From Polyangium fumosum (GTDB lineage: Bacteria; Myxococcota_A; Polyangia; Polyangiales; Polyangiaceae): a stretch of DNA of 64,000 bases. The stretch lies in the NCBI RefSeq assembly GCF_005144585.1, contig NZ_SSMQ01000012.1, positions 62,001 to 126,000 on the forward strand, in the 5' to 3' direction. Under the pieces are notes generated by a model. The model searched no databases. It saw only the letters and a program-made list of their open reading frames with translations, and was not told the DNA's origin. Below are positions 26,032 through 34,516 of this stretch, piece after piece. How positions within the stretch are numbered: position 1 is the first letter of the stretch; every line of letters starts with the position of its first letter. The position numbers were made by a program, and so were the translations under genes.

Positions 26032-27078
26032 ATGAACCACAAGGAACTTCCGCTGCCGGTCTTTTACGATCACAAGAGCGCCGAGAAATGGGGGCATCGT
26101 CCCAAGGAGGAGCTGCTCTTCGTGGCCGCCGAGGACTGGCGCAAGGCGCTCGACATCCGTCCCGCGGGCGCGGACAAGACGAACGTGCACCTCTTGCTCA
26201 TCGACGTGCAGAAGGATTTTTGCCACCCCGAGGGCGCGCTCTTCGTGGCGGGGAGGAGCGGGCGGGGCGCGATCGACGATAACCGGCGCATCGCCGAGTT
26301 CATTTACAAGAACCTCGACGTGCTCACGGCGATCACGACGACGATGGATACGCATTTCTCGCACCAGATCTTCTTCCCGTCGTTCTGGGTGGATCGCGAG
26401 GGCAAGCCGCTGACCGCGCACCGGGTGATCACGACGCGGGACGTCGACGCGGGCGAGGTGCGGCCGAACCCGGCCATGGCGAAATGGCTCTGCGGCGGGA
26501 ACTACCCGTGGCTCGTGAAGCAGGTGCGGCATTATTGCGAGGAGCTGGAGAAGGCCGGGAAGTACACGCTCTATCTGTGGCCGCCGCATTGCTTGCTCGG
26601 GAGCGACGGGCACGCGCTCGTGGGGGCGATCCACGAGGCGAGGCTTTTTCATTCGTACGTGCGCGGGGCGCAGTCGTGGGTGGAGGTGAAGGGCGGCAAT
26701 CCGCTCACGGAGAACTATTCGGTGCTCTCACCGGAGGTGCTCACGCGCTTCGACGGGCAGCCGCTCGGGCAGAAGAACACGCTCTTTTTGAAGACGCTGC
26801 TCGCGGCGGACGTGGTGATCATCGCCGGGCAGGCGGCGAGCCATTGTGTGAAGAGCTCGATCGACGACATCCTCAGCGAGATCGCCTCGGTCGACGCCGC
26901 GCTCGCGCGGAAGATCTACCTGCTCACCGATTGCATGTCGGCCGTGACGGTGCCGGACGGCAAGGGAGGGCTCGCAGCGGATTTCACGCCCGAGGCCGAC
27001 AAGGCGCTCGCCAAGTTCGCGGCGGCGGGGATGAACCTGGTGAAGAGCACGGACGAGATCGGGCGCTGGTTGAAATAG
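26032..27078 (+). CDS. Nicotinamidase-like cysteine hydrolase (isochorismatase fold), long form
   Basis: 348 residues from ATG 26032, 28 bases after the kinase. Catalytic triad of nicotinamidases: Asp58 (LLLIDVQKDF), Lys220 (VEVKGG) and Cys272 (ASHCVKSS). Metal site: MDTH (Asp106, His108) with SHQ (His111), and WPPHCLLG (His186). It is about 140 residues longer than PncA owing to an N-terminal extension and inserts around 112-175. The likely reaction is nicotinamide to nicotinate plus ammonia in NAD salvage, but the inserts leave room for another amide. The operon head gene being NrtR-like supports an NAD role. Confidence 0.82.
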   Translation: MNHKELPLPVFYDHKSAEKWGHRPKEELLFVAAEDWRKALDIRPAGADKTNVHLLLIDVQKDFCHPEGALFVAGRSGRGAIDDNRRIAEFIYKNLDVLTAITTTMDTHFSHQIFFPSFWVDREGKPLTAHRVITTRDVDAGEVRPNPAMAKWLCGGNYPWLVKQVRHYCEELEKAGKYTLYLWPPHCLLGSDGHALVGAIHEARLFHSYVRGAQSWVEVKGGNPLTENYSVLSPEVLTRFDGQPLGQKNTLFLKTLLAADVVIIAGQAASHCVKSSIDDILSEIASVDAALARKIYLLTDCMSAVTVPDGKGGLAADFTPEADKALAKFAAAGMNLVKSTDEIGRWLK

Positions 27079-27092
27079 GAGAGGAGGACGTC

Positions 27093-27890
27093 ATGACGAA
27101 CGGGAATGGGAAGGGACACGAGATCCGGCGGCTGTTCGAGGCGGCGGAGGAGGAAGGGTCGCTCTCGCCGGAGGCGCTCGCGGCGCTCGCGGCGCTCGAT
27201 ATCGGGGCGCAGATCCAGGCCGGGCTCGGCGTGGGCGTGGACGACGTGCAAGCGTCCGAGGTCGTGCTCGTGACGATCATGCCGGATGACTCGGGGTCGA
27301 TCCGTTTCTCCGGGAACGCCGATCTCCTGCGGGAAGGGCACAACACGGTGGTCGAGGCGCTCGCTTCGTCGAAGCAGAAGGATTCGATCCTGGCGCATAC
27401 GCGGTACCTGAATGGATTCGTGCTTTATCCGTACAGGCCCGTCGCGCTCGCCGAGCGAATGACCGTGAAGAACTACGATCCCACGCTCGGGACGCCGCTC
27501 TACGATCAAACGGTCGTGCTGCTCGGGACGGTGATCGCCAAAACGCAGGAGTTTGCGCAGAGCGGCGTGCCCGTGCGGAGCGTGACGTTGATCCTCACGG
27601 ATGGGGCGGATCAGGGCTCGTGCAAAGCCAAGGCGAGCGACGTGCGGGTGCTCGTGCGCGACATGCTGGCGAGCGAGCAGCACATCGTGGCGGCGATGGG
27701 GATCGACGATGGGCATACGCCGTTCCGCGACGTGTTCCGGGCGATGGGCATCGAGGATCGCTGGATCCTGACGCCGCGCAGTGATGTGGGGGAGATCCGG
27801 CGGGCGTTTCGGATGTTCTCGCAATCGGCGATGCGCGCGAGCCAGCACGCGGGGTTTTCGCGGGCGGCGGCGGGCGGGTTTCTCGGGTAG
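27093..27890 (+). CDS. VWA-domain protein (TerY-like) with intact MIDAS
   Basis: 265 residues from ATG 27093 with GGAGGAGG upstream. The von Willebrand factor A fold starts near residue 56; the metal-ion-dependent adhesion site is complete: DDSGS (Asp65, Ser67, Ser69), GTPLYDQT (Thr134) and ILTDGAD (Asp170). An N-terminal acidic helical part (residues 8-45) comes first. In TerY-P systems a VWA protein is the third member beside PP2C and kinase, and probably scaffolds or is the phospho-target. Last gene of the operon; one base separates it from the convergent permease. Confidence 0.82.
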   Translation: MTNGNGKGHEIRRLFEAAEEEGSLSPEALAALAALDIGAQIQAGLGVGVDDVQASEVVLVTIMPDDSGSIRFSGNADLLREGHNTVVEALASSKQKDSILAHTRYLNGFVLYPYRPVALAERMTVKNYDPTLGTPLYDQTVVLLGTVIAKTQEFAQSGVPVRSVTLILTDGADQGSCKAKASDVRVLVRDMLASEQHIVAAMGIDDGHTPFRDVFRAMGIEDRWILTPRSDVGEIRRAFRMFSQSAMRASQHAGFSRAAAGGFLG

Positions 27891-27891
27891 C

Positions 27892-28677
27892 TCAGCCGCC
27901 GAACGCCCCGAACCGCCGCACGCCCGCGCGAAACACGAGGATGGCGGTGGCCGCGGCGGCGGCGGCATAGGTGTATTGCACGGCGAGGCCTCGCAGGGCG
28001 GATTTCAGGTCCATGAGGCCAATCACGACCTCGACGGGAAACCCCAGGGTGTAGCGGAAAGGCAAGGCCTCTGCGACGCCGCGCACCCAGCCGGGGAAAA
28101 GCTCCAGCGGGACGACATACCCCGAGAGCAACATGAACGTGATGAGCCAGAGCTCGAAGACGCTCGTGGAGCTCTCCAGGAAAAACGCGAGCGAGCCGAT
28201 GATGGCCATCGTGAAGAAATTGATGAGCCACGCGCCGAGCAGGGAGGCGAAAAAGATCGCGAGGAGCGGGCCGCTCCGCGTGATGTCGGCATACACGACG
28301 GCCACGACGACGACCGGCAGGCAAAGGGCGGCCCGGAGCGGCAAGGCGGCGAGGTTCTCTGCGCTGTAGATCCAGAGCGGGTGAATCGGCTTCAAGAGGC
28401 GCTGGGAGAGCGTGCCCTGGCGGATCTCCTGGTTCAGTTGCCAGACGAGCCAGGAGCCCGTGCACTGGCGGACGATGAGCGCGGCCAGGAAATACCCCAC
28501 GAATTCGCCAGGGCCATATCGACCGACGGGCGCCTCGCGCGCGACGGCCGTCCAGATCGAGAGGCTGACGAGTGGCATCGTCGTCGTCAGCATCCAGATC
28601 ACGAGCTCGGCGCGATAGGCGAGCGCCGCCGAGAAGCCCACCCGCAGGAGCGTCGGATAGACCTGGAGCAGGTTCAC
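27892..28677 (-). CDS. ABC-2 family transporter permease (COG4587 type)
   Basis: 261 residues, about six transmembrane helices, with QEIRQGTLSQRLLKPIH after the second helix, the hallmark of this exporter permease family. GTG 28677 overlaps the ATPase stop by four bases, so both are made from one mRNA. It pairs with the ATPase upstream and probably with the related permease at 14524-15309. Confidence 0.85.
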   Translation of the reverse strand: MNLLQVYPTLLRVGFSAALAYRAELVIWMLTTTMPLVSLSIWTAVAREAPVGRYGPGEFVGYFLAALIVRQCTGSWLVWQLNQEIRQGTLSQRLLKPIHPLWIYSAENLAALPLRAALCLPVVVVAVVYADITRSGPLLAIFFASLLGAWLINFFTMAIIGSLAFFLESSTSVFELWLITFMLLSGYVVPLELFPGWVRGVAEALPFRYTLGFPVEVVIGLMDLKSALRGLAVQYTYAAAAAATAILVFRAGVRRFGAFGG

Positions 28678-29678
28678 CGGGTCGCCTCGGCCGGCTCCTC
28701 GGCGGGGCGCGCGAAGAGATCCCGCATGACCTCTTCGAGCGGTGGATCCTCGATCGTGAGGTCACTCGTGGGCGCGCTCGCGACGAGGTGGCTCACCGCC
28801 TCGCGCACGTCCGCTTGCGGGACACGCAGGACGGCGCGTGTCCCTTCGAGCTCGACGATCGTCCCCACACGTTCGAGGGCCGCGCGATCCGGCGGCGCGG
28901 CGAAGACGAGGACGATCCGTTTGTCAGGGCGGATCGTCTTCACCAGCTTGGCGAGGTCGCCGTCGTAGCGGAGCTTGCCCCGGTCGATGACGATGACGCG
29001 CGGGCAGAGCGAGGCGACGTCGTCCATGTAATGGGACGTGAGCAGGACCGTGGCCCCGCGCTTCTCGTTGTACTTGCGGATGAATTCCCGCACGACGAGC
29101 TGCATGGAGACATCGAGGCCAATCGTGGGCTCGTCGAGGAAGAGGATGCCCGGGCGATGCAGGAGCGCCGCCGCGAGCTCGCATTTCATGCGCTCGCCGA
29201 GCGAGAGCTGGCGCGTGGGCTTTTTCTTGAGCGCCCCGATGTCGAGCAGGGATTCGAGCTCGTGGAGGGTCTCCGCGAACGCCGCGTCGGGGATGCCGTA
29301 AATGGCCCGGTTCAGGTCGAACGTCTCGGCCGGCGGCAAGTCCCAGAGGAGCTGTTGCTTCTGGCCCATGACGAGCGTGATCGCCCGTAAAAAACCGGCC
29401 TCGCGGCGCCGCGGGACGTGGCCCGAGACCGTCACGTCGCCGCTCGTCGGGTGCAGCAATCCCGAGAGGATCTTCAAGGTGGTCGTTTTTCCCGCCCCAT
29501 TCGGGCCGAGGAAGCCGACGCGCTCGCCTGGCTCGATCGTGAACGAGAGGTCCTCGACGGCACGAACCTCCTTGTACGTTCGGCGGAAAACGCTGCGCAG
29601 CGCGGCCGCGAGGCCGGCCTGGCGCTCGTGGACACGATAGACCTTCGTGAGTGCGCGGACCGCGACGGCGGCGTCCAT
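28674..29678 (-). CDS. ABC transporter ATP-binding protein (COG4586 type exporter)
   Basis: 334 residues from ATG 29678. Walker A GPNGAGKT, Q-loop MGQKQQL, signature LSLGERMK, Walker B ILFLDEPT and switch His (LLTSHYMDD) are all present. The N-terminal extension with RSVFRRTYKEVRAV before Walker A is usual in the COG4586 family, whose members drive ABC-2 permease pairs of unknown cargo. A C-terminal accessory domain (about 255-320) follows. Divergent from the kinase gene by 60 bases. Confidence 0.9.
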   Translation of the reverse strand: MDAAVAVRALTKVYRVHERQAGLAAALRSVFRRTYKEVRAVEDLSFTIEPGERVGFLGPNGAGKTTTLKILSGLLHPTSGDVTVSGHVPRRREAGFLRAITLVMGQKQQLLWDLPPAETFDLNRAIYGIPDAAFAETLHELESLLDIGALKKKPTRQLSLGERMKCELAAALLHRPGILFLDEPTIGLDVSMQLVVREFIRKYNEKRGATVLLTSHYMDDVASLCPRVIVIDRGKLRYDGDLAKLVKTIRPDKRIVLVFAAPPDRAALERVGTIVELEGTRAVLRVPQADVREAVSHLVASAPTSDLTIEDPPLEEVMRDLFARPAEEPAEATR

Positions 29679-29738
29679 GGGCGGCGGAGGGTAGCACCGA
29701 ACGCGGCCCAGATCGGTTAGCCTCCGTCGCAGCAGTAC

Positions 29739-32105
29739 ATGACCGACTTCAAGGCGACCCCAACGTTTCCCGATCCCCTCAGCGAGGCGCCGACAGGCCT
29801 GGTCCTTTCGAGCGCCCCAGGCGATCGCGTGGCCGGTCGATACACGCTGCTCGGCCTGCTCGGGGTCGGCGGCATGGGCAGCGTCTACCGCGCCCGCGAC
29901 GAGGAGCTCGAAGAGCTCGTGGCCCTGAAGGTGCTGCGGCAAGACCTCGTGAACGAGCCGGGGATGCTCGAGCGGTTCCGCCGCGAAGTGAAGCTCGCGC
30001 GCCGCGTCACCCACAAGAACGTCGCCCGCGTCTTCGACATTGGCGAGCACGGCGCCGACAAGTACCTGACCATGGAATACGTCGAGGGCGAGCCCCTCAA
30101 CGTGGCGCTCGCCCGGCAAGGCGTGATGTCGGTCGCGCGCGTCGTGGAGATCGCGACGGCGATCTGCGCGGGCCTCGCCGCCGCGCACGCCGCCGGCGTG
30201 GTGCACCGGGACCTGAAGCCCGAAAACGTGCTCCTGGCGAAGGACGGGCGCGTGGTGATCACCGATTTCGGCATCGCGCGGATGCACGAGCCCGAGGGCG
30301 CGCGGACGCAGGTCGGCGCGGTGATCGGGACACCGGCGTACATGGCGCCCGAGCAGGTGCAGGGGCTCGCCGACATCGACACGCGCGCGGACATCTATGC
30401 CCTCGGCGCGATGCTGTACGAGCTTTTCACGGGCGAAAAAGCGTGGCGCGGGGAGTCGATCGTGAGCGTCGCCGCGGCGCGGCTCGTGCAACCGCCGCCG
30501 GACCCTCGCGTCAAACGGGCCGATTTGCCGACGGCGTGCGGGACGATCGTCCTCAAGTGCATGGCGCGTGATCGCGACGAGCGATATCGCACGGCGCAAG
30601 AAGTGGCCGAGGAGCTGACGAGCCTGACCTTGCCGGCCATGAACAAGCTGCCGGTGACGACGCTCGTCGCGCCCACGACGAGCTCCCGCACGCCGACACC
30701 GGCCGCGCAGGCGGCGGCGGCGGCCGAGAAGACGGTCGCGGTGTTGCCCTTTCGGAACAGCGGGCCGCCGGACGACGAGTACCTCGCGGAAGGGCTCACC
30801 GACGATCTGATCGACACGCTGTCGATGACGCGTGGCCTCAAGCTGCGGCCCCGCGGCGTGGTGATGCGCTTCAAGGGCGTCGATCAGGACCCGCGCGAGA
30901 TCGGGCGCGAGCTCGCCGTGCAGGTCGTCGTCGAGGGCAGCGTGCGCAGGACGCCGGCGGGCGTGCGCATCAGCGCGCGCGTCCTCAGCGTGGCCGACGG
31001 GTTCCAGCTCTGGGCGAAGCGATTCGACCGGCCGGAGAAAGATCTCTTCGTGGTGAACGACGAGGTCGCGAAGGCGATCGCGGACGCGCTGACGGTCGAC
31101 ATGGCCCAGCCCGCGCGCGAGTCGCCGACGGACCCCGTGGCCGTCGAGCTCTACCTGAAGGCGCGCGTCGAGTACCGGAAGTTCTGGGTGGAGCACGTGC
31201 GCGAAGCCGTGAAGCTGCTCGAACAAGCGCTCGCGCGCGCGCCCGAGGACCCGACGATCCTGTCCGGCTACGCGAGCGCGCTCGCGCGGATGTCGTTCTT
31301 CAACGGCGACAACGCCGTGCTGGCGAAACAAGCCGCCGAGCGCGCGCTCGTGGCGGCCCCGCACCTCGCCGAGGCGCACCTCGCCATGGCGCACGGGCTC
31401 TTCCAGGCCGGCGACGGGGCCGGCGCGGTGCGGAGCGCGCGCCAGGCGATCACACGCGCGCCCGCGCTCGCCGAGGCCTATGGGCTGATCGGGATGATCC
31501 TCTCGGAGTCGGGTCCGCTCGACGAAGCGACGCGTGTGCTCGAGACGGCGCGTTCGCTCGATCCGGCGGCGCCCTCGGTGTCCCGGAACCTCGCGCGTGT
31601 CTCCATGCTGCGCGGCGACCGGGACGGCGCGCAGCAGCTCCTCGAACAGGTGCGGACGGTCGAGGGCGAGTTCGCGTACTTCGCAGGCGTTTCGCGGTAC
31701 GCGATCTGGTACCGCGACGAGGCGCTCTTGAGGAGCGTCGCCGAGCGGCTGCGGAACGTGAAGATCGATGCGCCCATCCAGCGGGCGATCCGCGACGCGC
31801 TGCTCGACAAGATCTCGCCCTTCGATTCGCCGACCTTTCAGCAGGCGATGGCGAACAACGAAGGCGGATGGCGGCGGACCGCGTACTTCCGGCAGGTCGA
31901 GGTCGAGCTCGCGCTCTACGTGGGCGACGTGGCGCGCGCCATCGGCTCGATCCTGCCCTGCGCGCAAAGCGGGCTCATCGATCTCCTGTGGATGGATCGT
32001 TGCCCGCTGCTCGCGCCGCTCCGCGGGACACCAGAGTTCCAAGCTGCGCGCGTGATCGTCGACGAGCGCGTGGCGCGGATGCTGGAAGCGCTGCGCGCCG
32101 GTTAG
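29739..32105 (+). CDS. Ser/Thr protein kinase with TolB-N/FlgO-like and TPR domains
   Basis: 788 residues. Kinase domain about 33-295: GVGGMG (42-47), Lys64, HRDLKPEN (Asp158) and DFG (Asp176), APE as MAPE. A Pro/Thr/Ala linker leads to a TolB-N/adenylate-cyclase-associated domain (about 330-450: VAVLPFRNSGPPDDEYLAEG). After it come five or more TPR units (about 470-690). There is no transmembrane helix, so it is cytosolic. Its TAG stop is supplied by the palindromic element that starts at 32103. Probable role: signalling through TPR-bound partners; stimulus unknown. Confidence 0.88.
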   Translation: MTDFKATPTFPDPLSEAPTGLVLSSAPGDRVAGRYTLLGLLGVGGMGSVYRARDEELEELVALKVLRQDLVNEPGMLERFRREVKLARRVTHKNVARVFDIGEHGADKYLTMEYVEGEPLNVALARQGVMSVARVVEIATAICAGLAAAHAAGVVHRDLKPENVLLAKDGRVVITDFGIARMHEPEGARTQVGAVIGTPAYMAPEQVQGLADIDTRADIYALGAMLYELFTGEKAWRGESIVSVAAARLVQPPPDPRVKRADLPTACGTIVLKCMARDRDERYRTAQEVAEELTSLTLPAMNKLPVTTLVAPTTSSRTPTPAAQAAAAAEKTVAVLPFRNSGPPDDEYLAEGLTDDLIDTLSMTRGLKLRPRGVVMRFKGVDQDPREIGRELAVQVVVEGSVRRTPAGVRISARVLSVADGFQLWAKRFDRPEKDLFVVNDEVAKAIADALTVDMAQPARESPTDPVAVELYLKARVEYRKFWVEHVREAVKLLEQALARAPEDPTILSGYASALARMSFFNGDNAVLAKQAAERALVAAPHLAEAHLAMAHGLFQAGDGAGAVRSARQAITRAPALAEAYGLIGMILSESGPLDEATRVLETARSLDPAAPSVSRNLARVSMLRGDRDGAQQLLEQVRTVEGEFAYFAGVSRYAIWYRDEALLRSVAERLRNVKIDAPIQRAIRDALLDKISPFDSPTFQQAMANNEGGWRRTAYFRQVEVELALYVGDVARAIGSILPCAQSGLIDLLWMDRCPLLAPLRGTPEFQAARVIVDERVARMLEALRAG

Positions 32106-32230
32106 CAGCCTGTGGACTTATCGTCGCGAGCGCCCCGAAGCTAGGGCGACGGAGCGAGGAATCCTCAAGGATTTCGAGCGATGTCGACCGACGATTCGGG
32201 GCGCGCAGCAGATAAGTCCACAGGCTGCTA
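32103..32230. mobile_element. 128-bp palindromic element with 20-bp perfect terminal inverted repeats (MITE/REP-like)
   Basis: TAGCAGCCTGTGGACTTATC (32103-32122) is repeated in inverted form at 32211-32230. The inner 88 bases also fold back with few mismatches (GCGCCCCGAA against TTCGGGGCGC; AATCCT against AGGATT), so the whole unit forms one long hairpin centred near 32166. Each end provides a TAG: the left one stops the kinase gene and the right one stops the convergent FIST gene. No coding capacity and no transposase. Besides a mobile hairpin it would act as a two-way terminator. Confidence 0.7.
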
Positions 32231-33370
32231 GCTCGGCGAGCGGAAGAGCGCGAGCACGCTCGTGTAAAGGTCGAGCCGTGACGGACGGCCTTCGCGTGGG
32301 CTGAGTTCGAAGGCCGCGTGCATGCCGGCGATCGGGAGATCGCCAAAGCGCTGGCGGAGGATCCGCACCTCGGCGTCGGGCACGCCGTAGAGGCTTTGGC
32401 CGCGGTTCGCGCACGTCACGTAGAGGGCGAAGCGCGGCGCCGCGCCGAGCGCGTTCTTGGAGACGACACGCGCCATCGCTTCGAGTTCGGTCCTCGCCGT
32501 CTGCGCGTCCCGCACCGCGAAGGCCATGCGCAGCCCGGGGCGCGCGTCCGCGCCGATCATCACGCCTCGCCGCGAGGGATCGATCCCGCGCACGGGTCGG
32601 ATCATGAAGCGCGGGCGACCGTCTTCCGTGACGTCGTCCGGCTCGGCGAGCGCGGCGAACACGAGCGGCGAGGGCGCGCCGGGGTTGTCGGCGCCGGGCG
32701 CGCATCGCGAGAGCTCGTCGAGCGCGCTGCGGCCGCCGACGCGCGTCACGAGGCCTGCGTGGACCTCGTCGATCGGCGCGAGATCGGAGACGAGGCGACA
32801 CGCGGGCGAGGTCGCGACGATCGGCGAGGCGAGCCCCTTGATCGCCATCCCCACGGCGCGCGCGGTGCGCTCTTCACCGTCGGCCGTGACCACCATGCCG
32901 CCCGCGCCCACGGTGCCGGCGCCGAAGACACACGCGGAGGGCGCCGCGGCTGCGAGGCCTTCGAGCAGGCTCGTGTCGAAGCCCTCGGCCCGGTGGAAGA
33001 GCAGCGCCGAGGAGGGGCGCGCGCCGAGGGCGTGCCCGATCGATTCGCCGAGCGCGCGGGGCGCGTCTTCTGCGCCGTCGAGCGCGAACGGCGTCGTTTG
33101 CCCTCCGCTCCAGAGCAGGCCGCTCACGGCGGGGACCCCTTCGAGCTCGGCGCGCTCGTGCAGCACGCCGGCGCTGGGGACGAGCACGGTCGGCACGCCT
33201 CTCCATGCGGCCGCCACGCGACTTGCGAGCGTGCGCAGGTGCGGCAAGAGCGGGCCCGTCACGAAGACGAGCCCCCCGGTCGGGGAGGTGACGGCTCCGC
33301 GCGCCTCTCGGAGGACGCGCGAGAGCCCGTCGGGGGAGGTCACGCTGGTGCAGAAGCTCCGCGCTGCCAT
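32228..33370 (-). CDS. FIST signal-transduction protein
   Basis: 380 residues from ATG 33370. It has FIST_N features (ARGAVTSPTGGLVFVTGPLL and the following GVPTVLVPSAGVL) and a FIST_C region (PRFALYVTCANRGQSLYG). FIST proteins are thought to sense small ligands such as amino acids and feed kinases or cyclases. No transmembrane helix. Its last three bases come from the 128-bp palindrome. Divergent from the PP2C gene by 89 bases. Confidence 0.8.
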   Translation of the reverse strand: MAARSFCTSVTSPDGLSRVLREARGAVTSPTGGLVFVTGPLLPHLRTLASRVAAAWRGVPTVLVPSAGVLHERAELEGVPAVSGLLWSGGQTTPFALDGAEDAPRALGESIGHALGARPSSALLFHRAEGFDTSLLEGLAAAAPSACVFGAGTVGAGGMVVTADGEERTARAVGMAIKGLASPIVATSPACRLVSDLAPIDEVHAGLVTRVGGRSALDELSRCAPGADNPGAPSPLVFAALAEPDDVTEDGRPRFMIRPVRGIDPSRRGVMIGADARPGLRMAFAVRDAQTARTELEAMARVVSKNALGAAPRFALYVTCANRGQSLYGVPDAEVRILRQRFGDLPIAGMHAAFELSPREGRPSRLDLYTSVLALFRSPS

Positions 33371-33459
33371 AGGGATGACGACGGAGTCTACCCGAGCGGA
33401 CGGCCCTCTCGACAGGGGGGGCCGGGGCGGATTATCGTCGGAATGGTACGAGCTCCACG

Positions 33460-34278
33460 ATGGGCACACCGCACGACCGGAACGACGCCTTGCGTCAAAA
33501 TGAAGCGCCGACGCTTCGAGGGCGGTGGCCTGTCCGCTCGGCGGCGCGCACCGACGTCGGTAAGCATCGCAAGGGCAACGAGGATGCCTTCTTCCATGAT
33601 GACGAGCTCGGGCTCTACATCGTGGCGGACGGGATGGGGGGCCATGCCGCGGGCGAGGTCGCGAGCCATCAAGCGGTGGACACGATCCACGGGATGGTGA
33701 AGCGCGGGCTCGGCACGCTCGGTCCGATCGACGGGGAGCTCGACGAGGCCCAGGCGCGCGCGGCCTGCCGGATCATGGAGGGGGCGATCCAGGCGGCGAC
33801 GTACCTCATCTACGCGATGGCGGAGCTCGAGCGCGACAAGATCGGGATGGGCACGACGATCAGCGCGGCGCTTTTCCTCGGCCGATCGCTGGTCTTGGGG
33901 CAGGTGGGCGACAGCCGCATCTACCAGATCCGCGAGGGGGTCGCGGTGCAGCTCACCGAGGATCACACGTTGCTCGCCTGGCAGATCAAGCAAGGCCTGC
34001 TGACGCCCGCGGAGGCGGCGAAGGCCACGCACAAGAACGTGATCACGCGTGCTGTCGGCAACCGGGACTACGTGGAGGTCGACACGGCGGTGCTCGCGGT
34101 GCGGGCGGCGGATCGGTACCTGCTCTGCTCGGACGGCCTGCACGGCTACCTGAACACCGAGGAGATCCCGGAGGTCACGGCGCTCGGGGGCGCTGACGCG
34201 GTGACGCGGTTCATCGACCTCGCGAACGGGCGTGGGGGGAAAGACAACATCACCGCCGTTCTTGTCGAGGTTGTGTAG
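33460..34278 (+). CDS. PP2C-type Ser/Thr phosphatase (Stp1/PrpC class)
   Basis: 272 residues. All motif blocks are present: HRKGNEDAFF, VADGMGGHAAGE, GQVGDSRIY, LCSDGLHGYL and GKDNITAVLV, giving the usual two- or three-metal centre. This class counters Hanks-type kinases; two such kinases are in this window. A GATTAT box at 33430 may serve as its -10 element. The first about 25 residues are not conserved, so the true start may be further downstream. Confidence 0.9.
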   Translation: MGTPHDRNDALRQNEAPTLRGRWPVRSAARTDVGKHRKGNEDAFFHDDELGLYIVADGMGGHAAGEVASHQAVDTIHGMVKRGLGTLGPIDGELDEAQARAACRIMEGAIQAATYLIYAMAELERDKIGMGTTISAALFLGRSLVLGQVGDSRIYQIREGVAVQLTEDHTLLAWQIKQGLLTPAEAAKATHKNVITRAVGNRDYVEVDTAVLAVRAADRYLLCSDGLHGYLNTEEIPEVTALGGADAVTRFIDLANGRGGKDNITAVLVEVV

Positions 34279-34365
34279 TCCCGGAGGAGGACGCCTCGCG
34301 TCCCCCTCTCGGCCAGGCGGAGCCCGGCCGATTCACCCCCCGAGGGAGCTCGCGTTGCGATCTCC

Positions 34366-34390
34366 CTAGAACATCGTTCCGATGTTCTAG
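34366..34390. promoter_or_regulatory. 25-bp perfect palindrome
   Basis: CTAGAACATCG (34366-34376) and CGATGTTCTAG (34380-34390) are exact inverted repeats around TTC. There is no T-tract, so it is more like an operator than a terminator. It lies about 40 bases before a promoter-like pair and 127 bases before the ligase gene. The rest of the 238-base gap shows only short GC-rich hairpins right after the phosphatase stop. Confidence 0.6.
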
Positions 34391-34431
34391 ATCCCGAATC
34401 ATCCCGTGCAGATCCGAAGTTGTCCGTTTTG

Positions 34432-34460
34432 TTGACCCCTCCTTCGATTGTCTGATACCC
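34432..34460 (+). promoter_or_regulatory. Candidate sigma-70 promoter for the Ddl-like gene
   Basis: TTGACC at 34432-34437, 16-base spacer, GATACC at 34454-34459. The start of transcription would be near 34467, giving a 50-base leader that contains GGAGGT before ATG 34517. Confidence 0.4.
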
Positions 34461-34516
34461 GCCGGCAAGAAGGTCGTGACGTGGTCCGAGCGTTCACGTC
34501 GACGGAGGTAGATTCG

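Noticed and set aside
28674-32042. Very long minus-strand open frame antisense to the kinase-TPR gene
   Set aside because: Its 5' two thirds are Arg/His/Glu-rich with no fold; it arises from GC-rich third positions of the plus-strand gene. Only the last 334 codons are the ABC ATPase.
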